A stretch of 64,000 nt of DNA from Labyrinthula sp. Ha (GCA_015227615.1 JAALGZ010000003.1:682001-746000); one strand, 5' to 3'; counted from the first letter of the stretch, positions 31,209-44,172 are shown. Notes: generated by a model not told the origin, from the letters alone. Numbers and translations: made by a program.

Positions 31209-32456
31209 ATGAAAAATAAATTCAAGAAGAAACGAACTAGTTCTTTACAACAAGTAGGAATTCTTCTTATTATTTTCCTAATACCTGCACTTCTGTTTCT
31301 TAACTCAACGTTTTGTCGAGACATTTCTGTTGCAACTTATTTTCAAACAAGTAACAGTTTCATGCTCCTCAAAAAATTTCAAAACGAAAAAGAAAATATT
31401 TTGGATGCTGCATTAATCTTAATGAACAGTACTATGCAGGAACTTTTAGATAATAAGTCAGAGAAGAAAAGATATGAAAGAGCAGAGCAACTGCTGTTTC
31501 ATTATTCTACCTTTCTCAACGACTTAGATGTGTTGAACAGCGGGAAAGACACACCTGCAATATTTTTTCAGCACATACGAAAATCAGCTGGAACAACATT
31601 AATGAGTTATCTTGTGCATCCAAGGCAAAAAAATCCTGTTATGCTTTCTCGGTCATTCAGATCAAAATACTCTGCAGAGTTGGTGTCTTACGATAAGAAA
31701 TACAATCCACCATTCTTAATTCATAGCGAGAGAAGATCAATTTCAAGAAAGTGTTTTGAACAAGTTCAAAGCAAACAGACTCTTTTTATAAGTGCGATTA
31801 GACATCCAATAGAGAGATGGGAAAGCGAGTACAACTATTTGGGGTTATTCAAGAAATATTTAAAAGAAAAGTTTCAAAATTCTAGTTGGGAAGATCACCT
31901 AGAAAATGCAACTCTACAAGAGCAGCATTTGCATCAGTGGATTAATCGAGATATTATTAAATACTCTAATTGGAAGCGGAAACAAGCAATAGGTGAGTAC
32001 ATACCAAATTTGTATACTAGGATGTTTACTGGTGAATGCGCATGTCTTGCTTTGCAGCCAGCATTCTTATACTTGCAGCTAAATAAAGAGGCAGGAGCCA
32101 CACTTTATAATTTACTAGTAGGTTGTCCAGAACGAAAGCGGGTGTATCAAAATATGACTTTTGATGATCTGGATAAAGCAAAGCTTGCACTTGAAAACTT
32201 TGATGTTGTGTTTCCACAAGAACAGCTTCATGATCAACAAAGAATAGTTTCAATTTTTAATTCCATTTCAAAAAGAAAAGGTATTGATTATAAATTCGTA
32301 GTAACTAAGGATAAAACGGAGCACAAGAAAAAAAAGAAGCATAGAATTAAATTCGCAGATTTCCCCAGTGTTCTATCTCGACTTGAAAGCCTTGAGCGAC
32401 TAGATCTTGAACTATATGAATTCAGCAAAACACTTTTCAAGTTTAATTTTGGATGA
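31209..32456 (+). CDS. Type II membrane carbohydrate sulfotransferase
   Basis: A 415-residue Golgi-type sulfotransferase that would move sulfate from PAPS to a polysaccharide or glycan. A short basic cytosolic tail (MKNKFKKKR) precedes a membrane anchor at residues about 16-32, then a lumenal stem. The PAPS 5'-phosphosulfate loop is FFQHIRKSAGTTL (119-131), corresponding to the usual HIPKTGGTS; an Arg replaces the Pro before the key Lys. The 3'-phosphate motif is SAIRHPIERWESEYNY (195-210), with Arg198 and Ser206 in the expected places. N-glycosylation sites (NST, NSS, NAT, NMT) are present. Arrangement fits the heparan 2-O/6-O and related Sulfotransfer_2 group. Sulfated cell-wall polysaccharides would be a natural substrate in an alga; that is inference. 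It ends 10 bp from the stop of the opposing NOC1 gene. Confidence 0.85.
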   Translation: MKNKFKKKRTSSLQQVGILLIIFLIPALLFLNSTFCRDISVATYFQTSNSFMLLKKFQNEKENILDAALILMNSTMQELLDNKSEKKRYERAEQLLFHYSTFLNDLDVLNSGKDTPAIFFQHIRKSAGTTLMSYLVHPRQKNPVMLSRSFRSKYSAELVSYDKKYNPPFLIHSERRSISRKCFEQVQSKQTLFISAIRHPIERWESEYNYLGLFKKYLKEKFQNSSWEDHLENATLQEQHLHQWINRDIIKYSNWKRKQAIGEYIPNLYTRMFTGECACLALQPAFLYLQLNKEAGATLYNLLVGCPERKRVYQNMTFDDLDKAKLALENFDVVFPQEQLHDQQRIVSIFNSISKRKGIDYKFVVTKDKTEHKKKKKHRIKFADFPSVLSRLESLERLDLELYEFSKTLFKFNFG

Positions 32457-32466
32457 TGTTTGAGGG

Positions 32467-34704
32467 CTATTCAAATCCGAAATCCTCATCTATGTCAACA
32501 TCAACACCTCCCGCTGCTTCTTTAATCATGTTTTCTGCAAGTTTCATTGCAAAAGCATCCTTCTCCGCTTCATCATCGTCAGCGGCCACAAACGTGCTAA
32601 CCGCTTTACGAGATTCAACTTCTTGCTCTTTTTCTAAAAGTTGAACTATTGACTTTCCTTCAAGGTCCATTTTTGCGTGAAAATAATTATAATAAATACT
32701 CTCATGCGGCGCAACCTTCTCTGGATCCATGTTTAAGAAAGATCCCGAATTAAGTTTATTTCTTGTTTGACTTGAAATTTCCGAAGCAAACTTCTTTTTA
32801 TTCTCTCTTGATCTCACCTCAGCAAACATCATATTTTCCAGGAATTGACCGTTTGAAAGTTCCTCATCTGGATGCTTTGATAATTTTGATCCGTTAAAGA
32901 ATAATCTTATAGATGGATGAAAATATTGTGTTAGTAAATTCAGTTCATGAAAAAGAGTCTGATTAGCTCCAGAGTATAAGGGTTCTTTTTTCTTCGGATC
33001 GTAGTTGGTTACCTCCGATTTATTTTGAGGTTCCTTCTCAGTTTCAACAACTGTGGTTTTCTTCTGCGTAAAATTAAAGTTCAATTTTTCTGTTTCAACC
33101 TCATCATCAGAGCTCTCCTCATCCCTTTCACCGTCAATCTTTTCTCTCTTATCCAAGAGATCAAATTTAGTCTCTACAAATGAGCCAAACTCTGTACCCC
33201 AGACACCTAATGAGGAATCCAGGTCAAAGCCATCAGTATCTCCGGGTTCATTCTTTAACTTTGATATTTCGGTTATCGTAAGTAGAATATAAGCAGCACT
33301 GAGTGAATCTGTGTTCAAAGCAGCTTGTCCTAATCTCTTTAAGAATGCTTTCACCCTTGTTTTCTCTGTATCAAAAATTACTGCTTTAAAAACTAAATTC
33401 AAAAACATCTTTTTGTTAGAATAAAGCAAAAAATCAGGTGAAAGAATTTTTTCATAAAGAGATCTATAAAGGCGTTTTGAAGTTTGTTTCATCGAGATCA
33501 TGAGATGAATTAATATTGAAAAAGCTCTAACTGCAGCATTGAACGGCATTGTGTGGGTGCTTAAAAACAAGAGATCTATTAATTCGTCCATCTTAACATC
33601 TTTGCAGAAAGGAAGGACACGTGAAATACTAGTCAAAATAAGATTAAACAGCTTCTGACTCTTTGGTCCAGTTGTACCTTCTGTTTTTTTCATCTTTTTT
33701 CTCCTTCTTTTCCTTTTCTTTGGAGCTGAAAAAGTGTTCTTCATCTCATTTTCTGAGAATATGCTCAGCAGCAATTCCTTATCAAACTCAAAAATTTTAG
33801 TTGCAAGCTCTTCATCTACTACAAGTTGACCTATGAACTCAACACCTATATTAATCTTTTTTTCTTTTACTAAAGCTGCTCGTATTTCTGATCTTATCTC
33901 TTCAAATATTATTGTTTGCATTGCAGAATGTTTTTCAACCAATTTTCCCAAAAGTCGAAAGCATAATTGAGCCGTTGACTTGTCAACACTAAGAAGTCCG
34001 CTAACTAAAATTCCAAGCAGCATGTCTTCCCGTTCTGGTTTAGCCGTTAATAAATCGGCGCAAAGAGCAAAGCAAGGATTTCGAACTCCAGGTAAAGAAG
34101 AGTTGCATAGGGTTGAGAGAATAGATACGTATCGTTGATAAGCACCTGAAACTTTTTCTTCAAGGAGGAAGAATGCAAGTGATCTTGCGTTTTGTGAGTT
34201 AGTGTCAATCTGGGCGAGATTTTGCCGGTGAAAAGGTGTCAGCTTCGAATCAGGAAGGAGCTCATTAATGAAAAGATTTTTTAGCCCGGTGAGTGCAGGT
34301 CTGGCTGTTCGGAAATGAGGTTTTTGCGCAATATGGAGAAGATTCTCAAGTCTGTGAAAGTTGTGGAAGGGGTTTAGGGAAACTTGAATTTGTAGGGCTG
34401 TGATTTTATCTTGCAAAGTACCTTGATCAGCCAACTTAGGTACCAGAGAAGAATTTTCAGAATAGTGAGTATTTTTATCACTTTCTATAATATTCTCAGC
34501 AAGTTTTCTATATGCTGAGATAGTATGTTTCCTTCCTTGTGTGGCTTTGTTCGAGGAACCTTCTGGTGACGCTGGTCTGTAAGTGTACCAAGGGTTCGTT
34601 GAGTTATTGGGGATTAAAATTTCCTTCAGAGGAATTTTAACTTTCAGTTCTTGCTTGTGTTCCTTTACAACCTTTGGGTTCGACTTGTCTAAGTCCTTCT
34701 TCAT
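32467..34704 (-). CDS. NOC1-like: NOC1/CEBPZ (Mak21) family ribosome-assembly factor
   Basis: A 745-residue protein of the CCAAT-binding factor/Mak21 family, nucleolar proteins that assemble with NOC2 to build pre-60S ribosomal subunits. Supporting blocks: ALTGLKNLFINELLPDSKL (about 137-155) near the start of the helical repeat region; the CBF/Mak21 core at about 385-480 with NAAVRAFSILIHLM, YEKILSPDFLLYSNKKMFLN and VKAFLKRLGQAALN; and a C-terminal tail with NMDPEKVAPHESIYYNY. Between them lie Lys-rich (KKRKRRRKKMKK, about 329) and acidic (DEESSDDEVETE, about 530) tracts usual in nucleolar factors. It is somewhat shorter than yeast Mak21 or human CEBPZ (about 1,000 residues). The ATG at 34704 fits. 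It converges on the sulfotransferase. Confidence 0.85.
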   Translation of the reverse strand: MKKDLDKSNPKVVKEHKQELKVKIPLKEILIPNNSTNPWYTYRPASPEGSSNKATQGRKHTISAYRKLAENIIESDKNTHYSENSSLVPKLADQGTLQDKITALQIQVSLNPFHNFHRLENLLHIAQKPHFRTARPALTGLKNLFINELLPDSKLTPFHRQNLAQIDTNSQNARSLAFFLLEEKVSGAYQRYVSILSTLCNSSLPGVRNPCFALCADLLTAKPEREDMLLGILVSGLLSVDKSTAQLCFRLLGKLVEKHSAMQTIIFEEIRSEIRAALVKEKKINIGVEFIGQLVVDEELATKIFEFDKELLLSIFSENEMKNTFSAPKKRKRRRKKMKKTEGTTGPKSQKLFNLILTSISRVLPFCKDVKMDELIDLLFLSTHTMPFNAAVRAFSILIHLMISMKQTSKRLYRSLYEKILSPDFLLYSNKKMFLNLVFKAVIFDTEKTRVKAFLKRLGQAALNTDSLSAAYILLTITEISKLKNEPGDTDGFDLDSSLGVWGTEFGSFVETKFDLLDKREKIDGERDEESSDDEVETEKLNFNFTQKKTTVVETEKEPQNKSEVTNYDPKKKEPLYSGANQTLFHELNLLTQYFHPSIRLFFNGSKLSKHPDEELSNGQFLENMMFAEVRSRENKKKFASEISSQTRNKLNSGSFLNMDPEKVAPHESIYYNYFHAKMDLEGKSIVQLLEKEQEVESRKAVSTFVAADDDEAEKDAFAMKLAENMIKEAAGGVDVDIDEDFGFE

Positions 34705-36265
34705 CTTATCCTATTAAACCACAGAAATGAAAATTGTCTAATATTAGTGAATTCCTATAAAACACAGTAATGTCCCCTCGTAGTTTATAATTATATTACA
34801 CCTTTTGTAATTCTATTAGAGAAGCTATCACAGAGTCAAAAAGATGAACAGAACATATTATGAGTCAATATAAATCACTGAAAATTAAAAATCACACTAT
34901 TAAAACTAAGTCTAATATCTTTTAGTAGCTTATTTTATCACTACATTTCGAAAGGCAAGCTGCCACCTAACATGTCGAAGAGCATGAGATAAACTCTAGG
35001 CTTCAAAACAAAGAAGAAAAGATATTAATGAGTTTTAGATTATAAAAATATTATTTAGTTTCTGTTAAATCGACCACACTGTTTTGCAGAGAAATTTCAT
35101 GCCTTAGGACATCATCCTGGAACAATAACTGCTATCATTAGAAGCATAGCGGGGAATTATCGTGCTCTTACAGGCATCCAAGAACGTTCTCGTGGCGTAA
35201 GAAAAAAAAATATTATAGTGATAATATTAGGTTTTTTTAATGTTCCGAAGGAGATATCAAACCATCTAAGGCTCCAGAACTATTGCATTGTCTCGTTTGT
35301 ATCCTTAGCTTCATAATTGATACTTTGGATTTTCGAAATTGTATTAAGGTTAATATTTGAGTACAAAAAAATAATATTTACCTAAGAAGTATCTCCCCAG
35401 TAAAACAATAGCAAAAACGATTTGCTGTAAAGAGGCAACCATATGAAATGTATTATTCACTGCTAGTAAATATTTTCTGCCTCTGCAAAAATAACCTGAC
35501 AAAACAGATCAACTTGCATCTAAAACTTTTATCTAAATTTAATATGAATTGATATTCTTAGGTCTATTGCAAGAAATATCATAAAAATTTAATCATTTTT
35601 CGGCTTGTGCCAATTGCATCAGTTCTTGGTCAAAATTTTCCTACATTCTCGTAATTGAGCCTTTAACTACCTTATTTATAAGATTTAGCGAAACTAGTAG
35701 CTAAAACTGATACTAAGTTAAATAAAGGTAATAATTCCTTTTAGGTATCTGATATTGTTTAAACAGTATTTATAATAATTTAAATCTTCCCTAGTCTGCT
35801 GGTAAGTTAAGTCTCTAAGAAAATCTAAAGATTTCTTCTCTCTGTTCCTCTTTTTCAGAGTTCATGTACAATATTATATGAAATTTACTTCTGAGATGCA
35901 TTGATTTTACCCTGAGGATAAAACAAAATTTTTCAAATTATTTTCGTCTTTCTCAAATTTTGATGGAAGTGTTGTGTTTTATTAGGAAACATATAATTTC
36001 ATTTACTTTTCTCTATTGAGACACCCAATACGAGTGACATGCTGGAACAAACTTTAAATCGTCGTAATTGCACCTTTAATTATGCCTCACGGGTAGCATA
36101 ATCAAAGTTTACAAATTTTGTTAGACGTAATCTTCTACACTATTTAATTTTTAATTTGGCTTGTTGAACTATTGCTCACGATGGGAATTTCGAAATGGTG
36201 GGTAAGGTAAATCTAATGAAAGCAATGGACGACAGTTTATTTATATTATTCGTCAATGTTTTGCA
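34705..36265. other. Gene-poor stretch before the LTR element
   Basis: No coding frame of note. The sequence is AT-rich with runs of A and T. GACATTACTG at about 34770, minus strand, faintly resembles the shared GCATTACC element, about 60 bp upstream of the NOC1 ATG. Nothing else seen. Confidence 0.5.
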
Positions 36266-36270
36266 AAACA

Positions 36271-36459
36271 TGTTGTGTATCCTGAAGTGACATATCTAGC
36301 CGTTAGTTTGGAAAGACTAGCCGTTGTAATATATTTGTTGATAAAAGAAGTTGAGTGAAAGGTGATAAGTTCAGGACTATATATTGAGTCCTTGATCTTT
36401 AACACAAGAAACGAAACTTATCTGTTTGCACCTTAAACTTATATTGTTGCTCGACAACA
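36271..36459 (+). repeat. Left LTR of the Ty3/gypsy element
   Basis: A 189-bp long terminal repeat beginning TGTTGTG and ending ACAACA, with TG..CA ends and short terminal inversion. It contains a TATATATTG box-like sequence that may serve as its promoter. It matches the right copy at about 95%. Confidence 0.95.
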
Positions 36460-39400
36460 ACTCAATATATTTCTGACATGGACGAAGATCCAGAGATAAG
36501 AACATCGTTAGGGAAGAGGGCAGATATCTCCACTTTTGAATCTTCGAGAACTTTACCAGGTTTACTTGAAGAAGGCAGGGCACCGCCTACTGGGCAGGGT
36601 AAGAGACAGCGTGGAGAAGACCCTAAAGATACCGTGTTTCTTCTGAAGAAGATGCAGGAGCAAATTGATGGACTTCTTAGGGATAACCAAGATTTAAGGA
36701 CGAAGTTAGGAGCACAGTCAGGGATTCCAAAGGCAGCTTCCGTGGGTTTATTTTCGTCTGTACCAAATATTTCTTCAGGGTTGAAGAAAAAGGACTTTAA
36801 GGGTGGATTTGGGTCTAGACTTTCAGATACTTCAAAGTCCTTTGGGAATTCTATGCTGTATATAGCGGCACGTTGTCGAGAACTTTCAGTTACATATAAC
36901 GAAGACTCCATTTTGAATAAATTGTATACTGTACTTCCATTGCAAACGGCAGTGAGACTCCGAGGATCAGCCAAGAGTGGCTCTTTGCTAAGTATAGTTC
37001 AAGCTATTGACCAAGAATTTAACTCCGAGTATTTGGTTTTGCAAACTGTGGAAGATGTAAAAACCTTTAAGGCAGATTCAGCTGTATCTATGGTACAAAA
37101 TTTGAGGAATTTTCTGTCAGAGGTGGATAATTTGAATTATAAGTATAGTTTGAGATCGGTTACAAAGGCTTATAAGTGGGATATGTTTAAGGCTTTGAAT
37201 CACTTCACCGATGTGATGATAAGTGAAGGGTGTTTACGAGCTAAATTCTTTGATTTGTGGCATGATTGTATGATCTCTGAAGATATTGAAGGTTGGACAA
37301 TACATAAAATATGTGAAATGATGATGAAGACGGAGCTTTCGGAGAAAAAGAGGAAGGGTTCGTCTAAAGAATCTCGTTCTGGTTTTGTTACCGTATTAAA
37401 TAGCAAACAGGGTTATGCACCATTCCAAAATGGGAGGAAGAGGAATTGTATTAAGTGTGATGAAACGTTTTCACTGAGAAAACATCAGGAATTTGTTGAT
37501 GTGCACAAATGCACCGTGGTTGCCAAATGTGACATGTGTCATGGCAATCATATAACGAAACACCACGAGTTGGGCCTTAGTATTGACAGGGCGAAACATA
37601 ATTTCGGTAATAACAAAAGGGATGGGATAAAACAATCTGGATCGTATGAACAGGGAGCGAACGCAATGTCTGCCCAAAATTCTGAAGCCAGAGAAGAAAA
37701 GGATAGGTGCGCGTTGTTGAAAGGGACTCAGGTAGAATCATGGCGAGGTATTGTAATTAAGTTATGTGGCTTGAAGAAAGCGGTGTTATTGGATACTGGC
37801 GCACATTTTAACGCGATTTCAAAAGATTTCTTTGAGAAGAATTTTGCGGCTTTAAATTTGAAGATTAAAGAAGTTTCTACTACGAGGCACGCAGGAGGTG
37901 GCACGTTAAAGGTTTTGGGTGAAGTCAACCTCTGGATTGAGATAGCCAACCAAGCTGCTTGTATTCCGTTCAGGATTTTGAATACTTTGACGGTAGACGT
38001 TCTTCTGGGCATGCCGATATGCTATGAAGCGGTTATTGACTACTTGAATAAGAAGTTTAAGTTCGATGGAGATAAAACAGTCGATATTTTCAAGTGGGAA
38101 GACAGACAAAGATATGAAAACAAATCCATTTTAGAGAATATGGAAGATAATTATCTCCTAATTGTATGTAATCAAGTGGATACAAATAAATTAAAATGGG
38201 AAGATACGAACAAAGGCGCCGATGAAAACTATTTAAGAACTTTGCTTGAGGAGTTGGATATCATGAAAAAAGAAAAAATGAAAGGGGTAAATACAGTGGA
38301 GGAGAGTAAAAACTTGGATAAGGAATTCAAATTATTGTTGGATGTGGTTAGAACGCACCAAGTATTGTTTTCTAGTTTCAAGGGCGGGCTTTTGAAGATA
38401 CCTTCTCTACAATTTTCTTTAAATGTGGAACCTGATGAGATTAAAAACAAAGCTTCTAAAGTAAGACCTTTGGCCTTTAAAGAACTCTTGATAGTCAAAC
38501 AATGGATTGAAAAATGTATGAAGGAGGGTTTATTGGAAACGTCAAATTCAAAATTTAGATCCAGCGTATTCCCTGTAGAAAAGCCTATGTCCAGGGATAA
38601 GGATGGAAACATGAAGAAGAATTATAGGGTTGTTACACCCTTTTTTAATATAAATAAGTATCTGTCCTTAGCTGGGCAGTGCTTGCCCTCTTTGATGGAC
38701 ATAAAATCCGCAGTTGCTGGTACGAAGTTATTCACGCCACTTGACTTAAGAGAATCTTTTTTTCAAATTCCGGTACATAAGGATAGTAGGCCATTGCTGG
38801 CTTTTGGTTCCTCAGGAACTGCATTGTACCAATACAAAGTTTTGCCTATGGGCTTATCGATATCAACGGGATTGTTGCAACAAAGTTTGGTGAATATTTT
38901 ACTACCATATTGTATGCTTTCAGTGATAATTTATTGTGATGATATTCTCTTATTTACGAAGTCAAACGACACAAAACGACATATGGAATTATTACGTGAA
39001 GTTTTAAATATTTTAAATAAGGTGGATGCGAGGATAAAGATACAAAAAGTTCAAGTTTATAAGAGTAAAATAATATTCTTGGGCATGCATTTGGATGAAA
39101 GGGGTTGGAAAGTTACCCCGAAGTTTGTTAAAGCTATTACTGAAGCTCCGAGACCTTCGGGCCGTAAATCTTTAAAATCCTTTTTAGGATTAACATCTTG
39201 GCAGAGAAGCTTTATTCCAAGCTATGGAAAACTAGCTTCTTGTATGCAGCGTTTGTTGCAGAAGGATGTTATGAGTATTTCCTAGGAAAAGTTATGGACT
39301 CGGGAACATCATTCGCACTTTGAAACTTTAAAGAAAGAGATAGCAAAAGCAGCAAATATTTTTCATCCAAATTTTAACAAACCTTTCTTTTTGGCTTGTG

Positions 39401-41074
39401 ATGCTTCCAAATACGCCTTAGGTGCGGTGTTGTTTCAAATCAATGAACGTAATGAGAAGAGTCCAATAGGATATTTTTCAAAGGCTCTCTCTACTGAAAA
39501 AGTGGATCTTAGTATAGTTGAGAAGGAAGCATTGGGAATAGTTCATGGCCTTCAACACTTCAGGCCTATCATTTTTGGTTTCAAGATAATAGTATTAACA
39601 GATCAAAAGCCTCTTTTAAAAATATTTATGAAAGAAAAACCTTCAAAGTATGTGCGCTACGCTGAGCTCCTTCACAGCTATGGAACATCTCTACGATACG
39701 TGAAAGGATCTTCTAATGTTAGCGACTGGGCTTCCCGATACTCGTTACCAGTTTTGGTAACTGAGGCGGGGACTAAGGAAGTGCCCAACTTAGAAGATTG
39801 GAAAGAAGTGACGTTTGAAAATAAGAGGCCAGAAGTGGTTTGTATTATTGAAGTTGAGGATGTACAACCGAAGAAGATATTGCAGGAAGATAGTTTTCAT
39901 AAACTGTATTTGAATACAGCGAAGTCTAACAGACTTTCTTTTGAATTTAGGAACTGGTTTTATGAGATAAAGGATTTTGATAGTAGAAATGGTAACTTAT
40001 TTTATTGTGGCAGAATATATGTGGTTCCAAGCTCGAGGTTGAAACTAGTTGAATATATTCACAATGAAACAAGATTTGGCTCGCATAATGGAACAGCCGC
40101 TACTTTACATTTTATGAAGAAATTTTATTTCTTTCCAGGAATGCAAGAGTTCATTTCGAAGTATGTGGCTGGATGTAATATTTGTAAAATGGGAAAGAAG
40201 ATTACAGGGAAAATATATTCATCTTCTATTGGTGGGAATATGAAGAAGTTAGAATTTCTGCACATGGATTTATATGGTTTTAATACACTTCCAGTATATA
40301 AGCAATATAAAGGTGCTTTAGCGGTCGTTGATGATGCTACTGGATTCGCTGTATACGCTCCTTTACGAAATAAAACGACAAGTGAGGTTATCAAAGTTTT
40401 GAAAGAAAGAGTTTTCACTATTCTTGGTGTGCCTTTGAGAATAAGATGCGATCAAGAAAAGTGTTTTGTATCGGATGAGTTTAGATCTTTCTTGAAGTTA
40501 TACAATGTTGAATTTACTGTGTCAGGTATTTATGACCATTCGCAAAATGGGATCGCGGAACGATCCTTAAAGTTTTTAGGAGAACAATTGAGAATCTTAA
40601 CCCTCTTAGAGAATAAGCAGCGTATTAACTGGCCTGATTATCTTGATATTATCTCTGTTAAGAATAATACTAGTTTTCGAAGAAGAATTGCCGACACTCC
40701 TTACTATAAGATTTTTGGAAAAGATTTCATAGGTGAAGGTTTGGTGAAGGAGTTTCTGCAGTGTAATGAGGAGGGAGATCGTTGGCTGGATTTAGTGGAA
40801 GGAAATATTAAGAGAGACAATAAGCTTAATTTTGAAGCAGACAAAAAGATGCATAAGTCGAATATTAAAAGTGTGCTTGCACCTTGTGATTTGGTTTGGT
40901 GGATAAATCCAGTGCTCCGCAAATTGGACATACAACAAGACCTTTGGAGAACTATGAGAATTCTGGGTAATAATTTATATGAAGTGAAAAATGTGGTTAG
41001 CGGAAAAGTTCTTACAGTATCTAAGAGAAGCTTAGTGCCAGTATTTTATGAAGTTTAAATACTTGAGGCGGGGA

Positions 41075-41263
41075 TGTTGTGTATCGTGAAGTGACATATC
41101 TAGCCGTTAGTCTTGGAATAGTAGCCGTTGTAATATATTTGTTGATAAAAGAAGTTGAGTGAAAGGTGATAATTTCAGGACTATATATTGAGTCCTTAAT
41201 CTTTAACACAAGAAACGAAACTTATCTGTTTGCACCTTAAACTTATATTGTTGCTCCACAACA
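41075..41263 (+). repeat. Right LTR of the Ty3/gypsy element
   Basis: The same 189-bp repeat, beginning TGTTGTG and ending CACAACA, directly after a GAGGCGGGGA polypurine tract and directly before the AAACA duplication. Confidence 0.95.
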
Positions 41264-41268
41264 AAACA

Positions 41269-44172
41269 ATACGCGAATTTTTTTTATATAAAGAGGTTTA
41301 TATCTTTTACATTCAAAATGCAAATACCAACTATTTGTGCCAATAACAATATGTTTCATGCCTAGGGAGATGACGTATTGATACAGCTAAGTTAAATATA
41401 GGGTATACTAGAAATGAGAAATGGAAAAAAGCATATGTTCGAAAGTAATAAATAGTAAACTTATATGAGATTTAGGACAGCATTGGAATATATGAGCTAG
41501 AATTTCATGTAGTCATGCCTTACTAAGTGAAAGTCGTGTCGAACACAAAACAGCTCTATCAATCTTAATAAATTAACAACATAAAATATCTCTAGTACCG
41601 TGAACTATAAGTTTTACTCTAATCTCTCGCAATATCCAACTATATTTTAGTGTCTTCTTCAAAATATTCATTAAAGTGATATTTGCTCAGAGCTTTGAAA
41701 CAGCGACTATTACAAAGAGATGAAGTATAATTCGATTCTAGTAATTTTGGAAAAGATAGCAATTGTTGAGTCAAAATATGTTGAATTATTCTTTCTTGGA
41801 CACTTTTTTAGTTTTACAAGTCCAAGTTTAGATATAAATGAATATTTTATCGGCTTAATATTTAACATTGAACTATTATTACCCTGTTGCCTCATAGTTG
41901 TTTTGGATCACAGAATTGTAACTTATCATAGAAAACAAGAACATTTCCTCTGCAGTGTTTAATATATTTTCATAACAGTTACAGGCTCTCCAAAACCTTT
42001 ATTGGCTACTTTTTTTTAGAAAAGTTAGTGCATCTGACTATCTTTAATCACATTATGCTATGTTTAAGCGATTCCCCCGAGGATAAATTTAGAATACTTC
42101 AGCAGAAGCAACCTTCTCATTAATTACTCCAATTGCAAAAAGAATCTTGAAACAGAGGCTAAGGAATTGTTGGCAGAGGTATATCCAATAATAAAACATT
42201 TATTATAGGAAGAAATAGTTTCTTGTTGTTTTGTTTGTGTTCTAGTTGTCGGGGGTTCCTGTGTGACTGAAAATTATCATCATAATATCCACACTCTCAC
42301 CCTGAAAGGAATAGCTCTTATGGAACACCCCCATTACTTTAATTTATTCTTTAGCTTCAAATGAGCAGTGATAACTATTGCTAAATCTTCATACATTAAA
42401 TTGATAAAGATGCCACTGCTAGATCACAACTTACTAATACAGTTTAGCGAGGTCGCTAGATTTCTTCAGGGCAGTATAATAATAAGGTATTACGTAAAGA
42501 ATAATATTTAGAAAAATCTAAGAAATTATCTGGAATTATATAGTAGGAGATTCCGCATTCTAAAGTCTTAGAAGCTCATCTATCATTGGCCATTTCCATA
42601 ATAAAGCAAATCATCATTCAGAGATCAGGTAGTTTTTCTCGATAAATTTGTTCATAGCTAAATGTGGGTAACGGAACAGCATTTATGTTTAAGACTTGTT
42701 TTTTGAAATACAAGTTACTTCCTCTAATACTTCATAGCATGGGTATTAAAATATTCACTAGGTCATACCATTTTTACTTTTTTTGCGTTGTTATAACCGC
42801 ACTATTATTCTTGTAATCTATTAATACATATTAATGACTCTCACAGAGATTTTAAAATTTAGGGTAACGGTTATTGATTGGTTCTGTTGAGTAATCACCA
42901 CAAAATCTAACCTAGTAAAGACAAAACTTTGTGGAATTTAATATATTTAATAATGGTTAATCTTATTATCTGTTAAAGAGATGAAAGATAATGGTCTTAT
43001 CAAACATGTGATTACTTAGATTCAACAACCATTACCTTAAATAAAACAACTCTATAGAAACTTAATCCGTGAAGAAACGTGGTAGAAGCTTGTATCTCTC
43101 TTTTTTAGAGGTGTTATTTCTCACTTTACTATAATTGCTGTTACTTAGTGACCAAAGGTATTAATACTTTTAACTTCGTTATTTTAAGTATGGCACTAAA
43201 TAACCAATATAAGCTGTATTGGACAACAAATTTATTTAAGTGAAACACCGCAGTTACGAAAACACCTATGATATCTGTTCACTGCAACAAATTCATGACA
43301 TAAACGACGGCAACTCAGAATGACAACATGTCCATTTAGTTACTTTTGAAAAACTAGTGAAGGTTGCACTTTGTATTAAAATATTTTAAGTTGAATATTC
43401 TGTAAAAACTTGAACTTGTGTACGATTGTTCATTTATTTTAGTCGTTACCTCTACGAAGAGAACAATTCTAAAGCGCTTTCATCTTGTATCGAGGATAGT
43501 AGAAGTCAGTACGGTAGAACAGTTAAGACATAATCTTAATAAAGCAACTTTTATGTCTCATTTGTGTCAATTATTATTATTTTATTATTGGTTTTAAGAG
43601 CGAAGCCCAAGGTATTGCCTATCAGGAATTCATGTGTAATGCATTATGGGGTATTTAGATACTTAAATATGTTGAAAGATTAAAGAGAGTCTACTAAATC
43701 ATTGTATAATAACTGTAGTAATTTTCTTACACAATTTCTATCATAAATCTGCTATATTACAGATAAACCCTGATGACTCTACACTGATGTTGGGAACACC
43801 ATCAACAGTATTTTCAAGTAACTGCAATCGAAATCCTCGTTATTTGGAATGAAAAACTATACCTCATATATTTTAAATTATCAAAGTTCATAGATTGTGT
43901 GTAAAGAGCTCCATTACTTCATTCCATCTGTATAGACGCTAACCATTCGCTTGTAATAAGATAAGGTCAGGAACCATTCTCTAGGTGAAGTCCACCTTTT
44001 CGAAACAGGGAAAAGGAATATATTTTCATTTTAAAGAGAAAATATTTATTATATTTTCAGTTTCTTTTAATTTTAACAAAGAAATAAGGTCTCCGAAAGT
44101 AATTCCCTAAAAGACACGGGTATAAACTTTGAGACTCGATTCCTGTACCAAGAATATGGGTGGAGCGATGGT
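41269..44172. other. 2.9-kb gene-poor stretch
   Basis: No convincing gene. Overlapping short frames near 41710-41962 on both strands show no family. ATTATTATTATTTT-type low-complexity sequence occurs near 43570. Nothing else seen. Confidence 0.5.

Larger units (their letters stand above)
36266..41268 (+). mobile_element. Ty3/gypsy LTR retrotransposon, nearly whole
   Basis: Element 36271-41263 on the plus strand with 189-bp LTRs and a perfect 5-bp target duplication AAACA on both sides (36266-36270, 41264-41268). Gag and Pol read in one frame without a gag-pol shift. Parts in order: Gag (about 36478-37430) with a Cys/His finger region (about 37440-37590), aspartic protease (LLDTGAHFNAI, about 37785), reverse transcriptase (about 38400-39250, with the catalytic YCDDILLF), RNase H (ACDASKYALGAVL, from about 39390), and integrase with its His/Cys zinc finger (about 40050-40200) and catalytic core. 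RT-RNaseH-integrase order defines Ty3/gypsy (Metaviridae). No chromodomain was seen. A purine tract GAGGCGGGGA precedes the right LTR. LTRs are about 95% alike, so insertion is fairly recent. It looks nearly whole, with about one break in the coding part; treated as a fossil. Confidence 0.95.
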
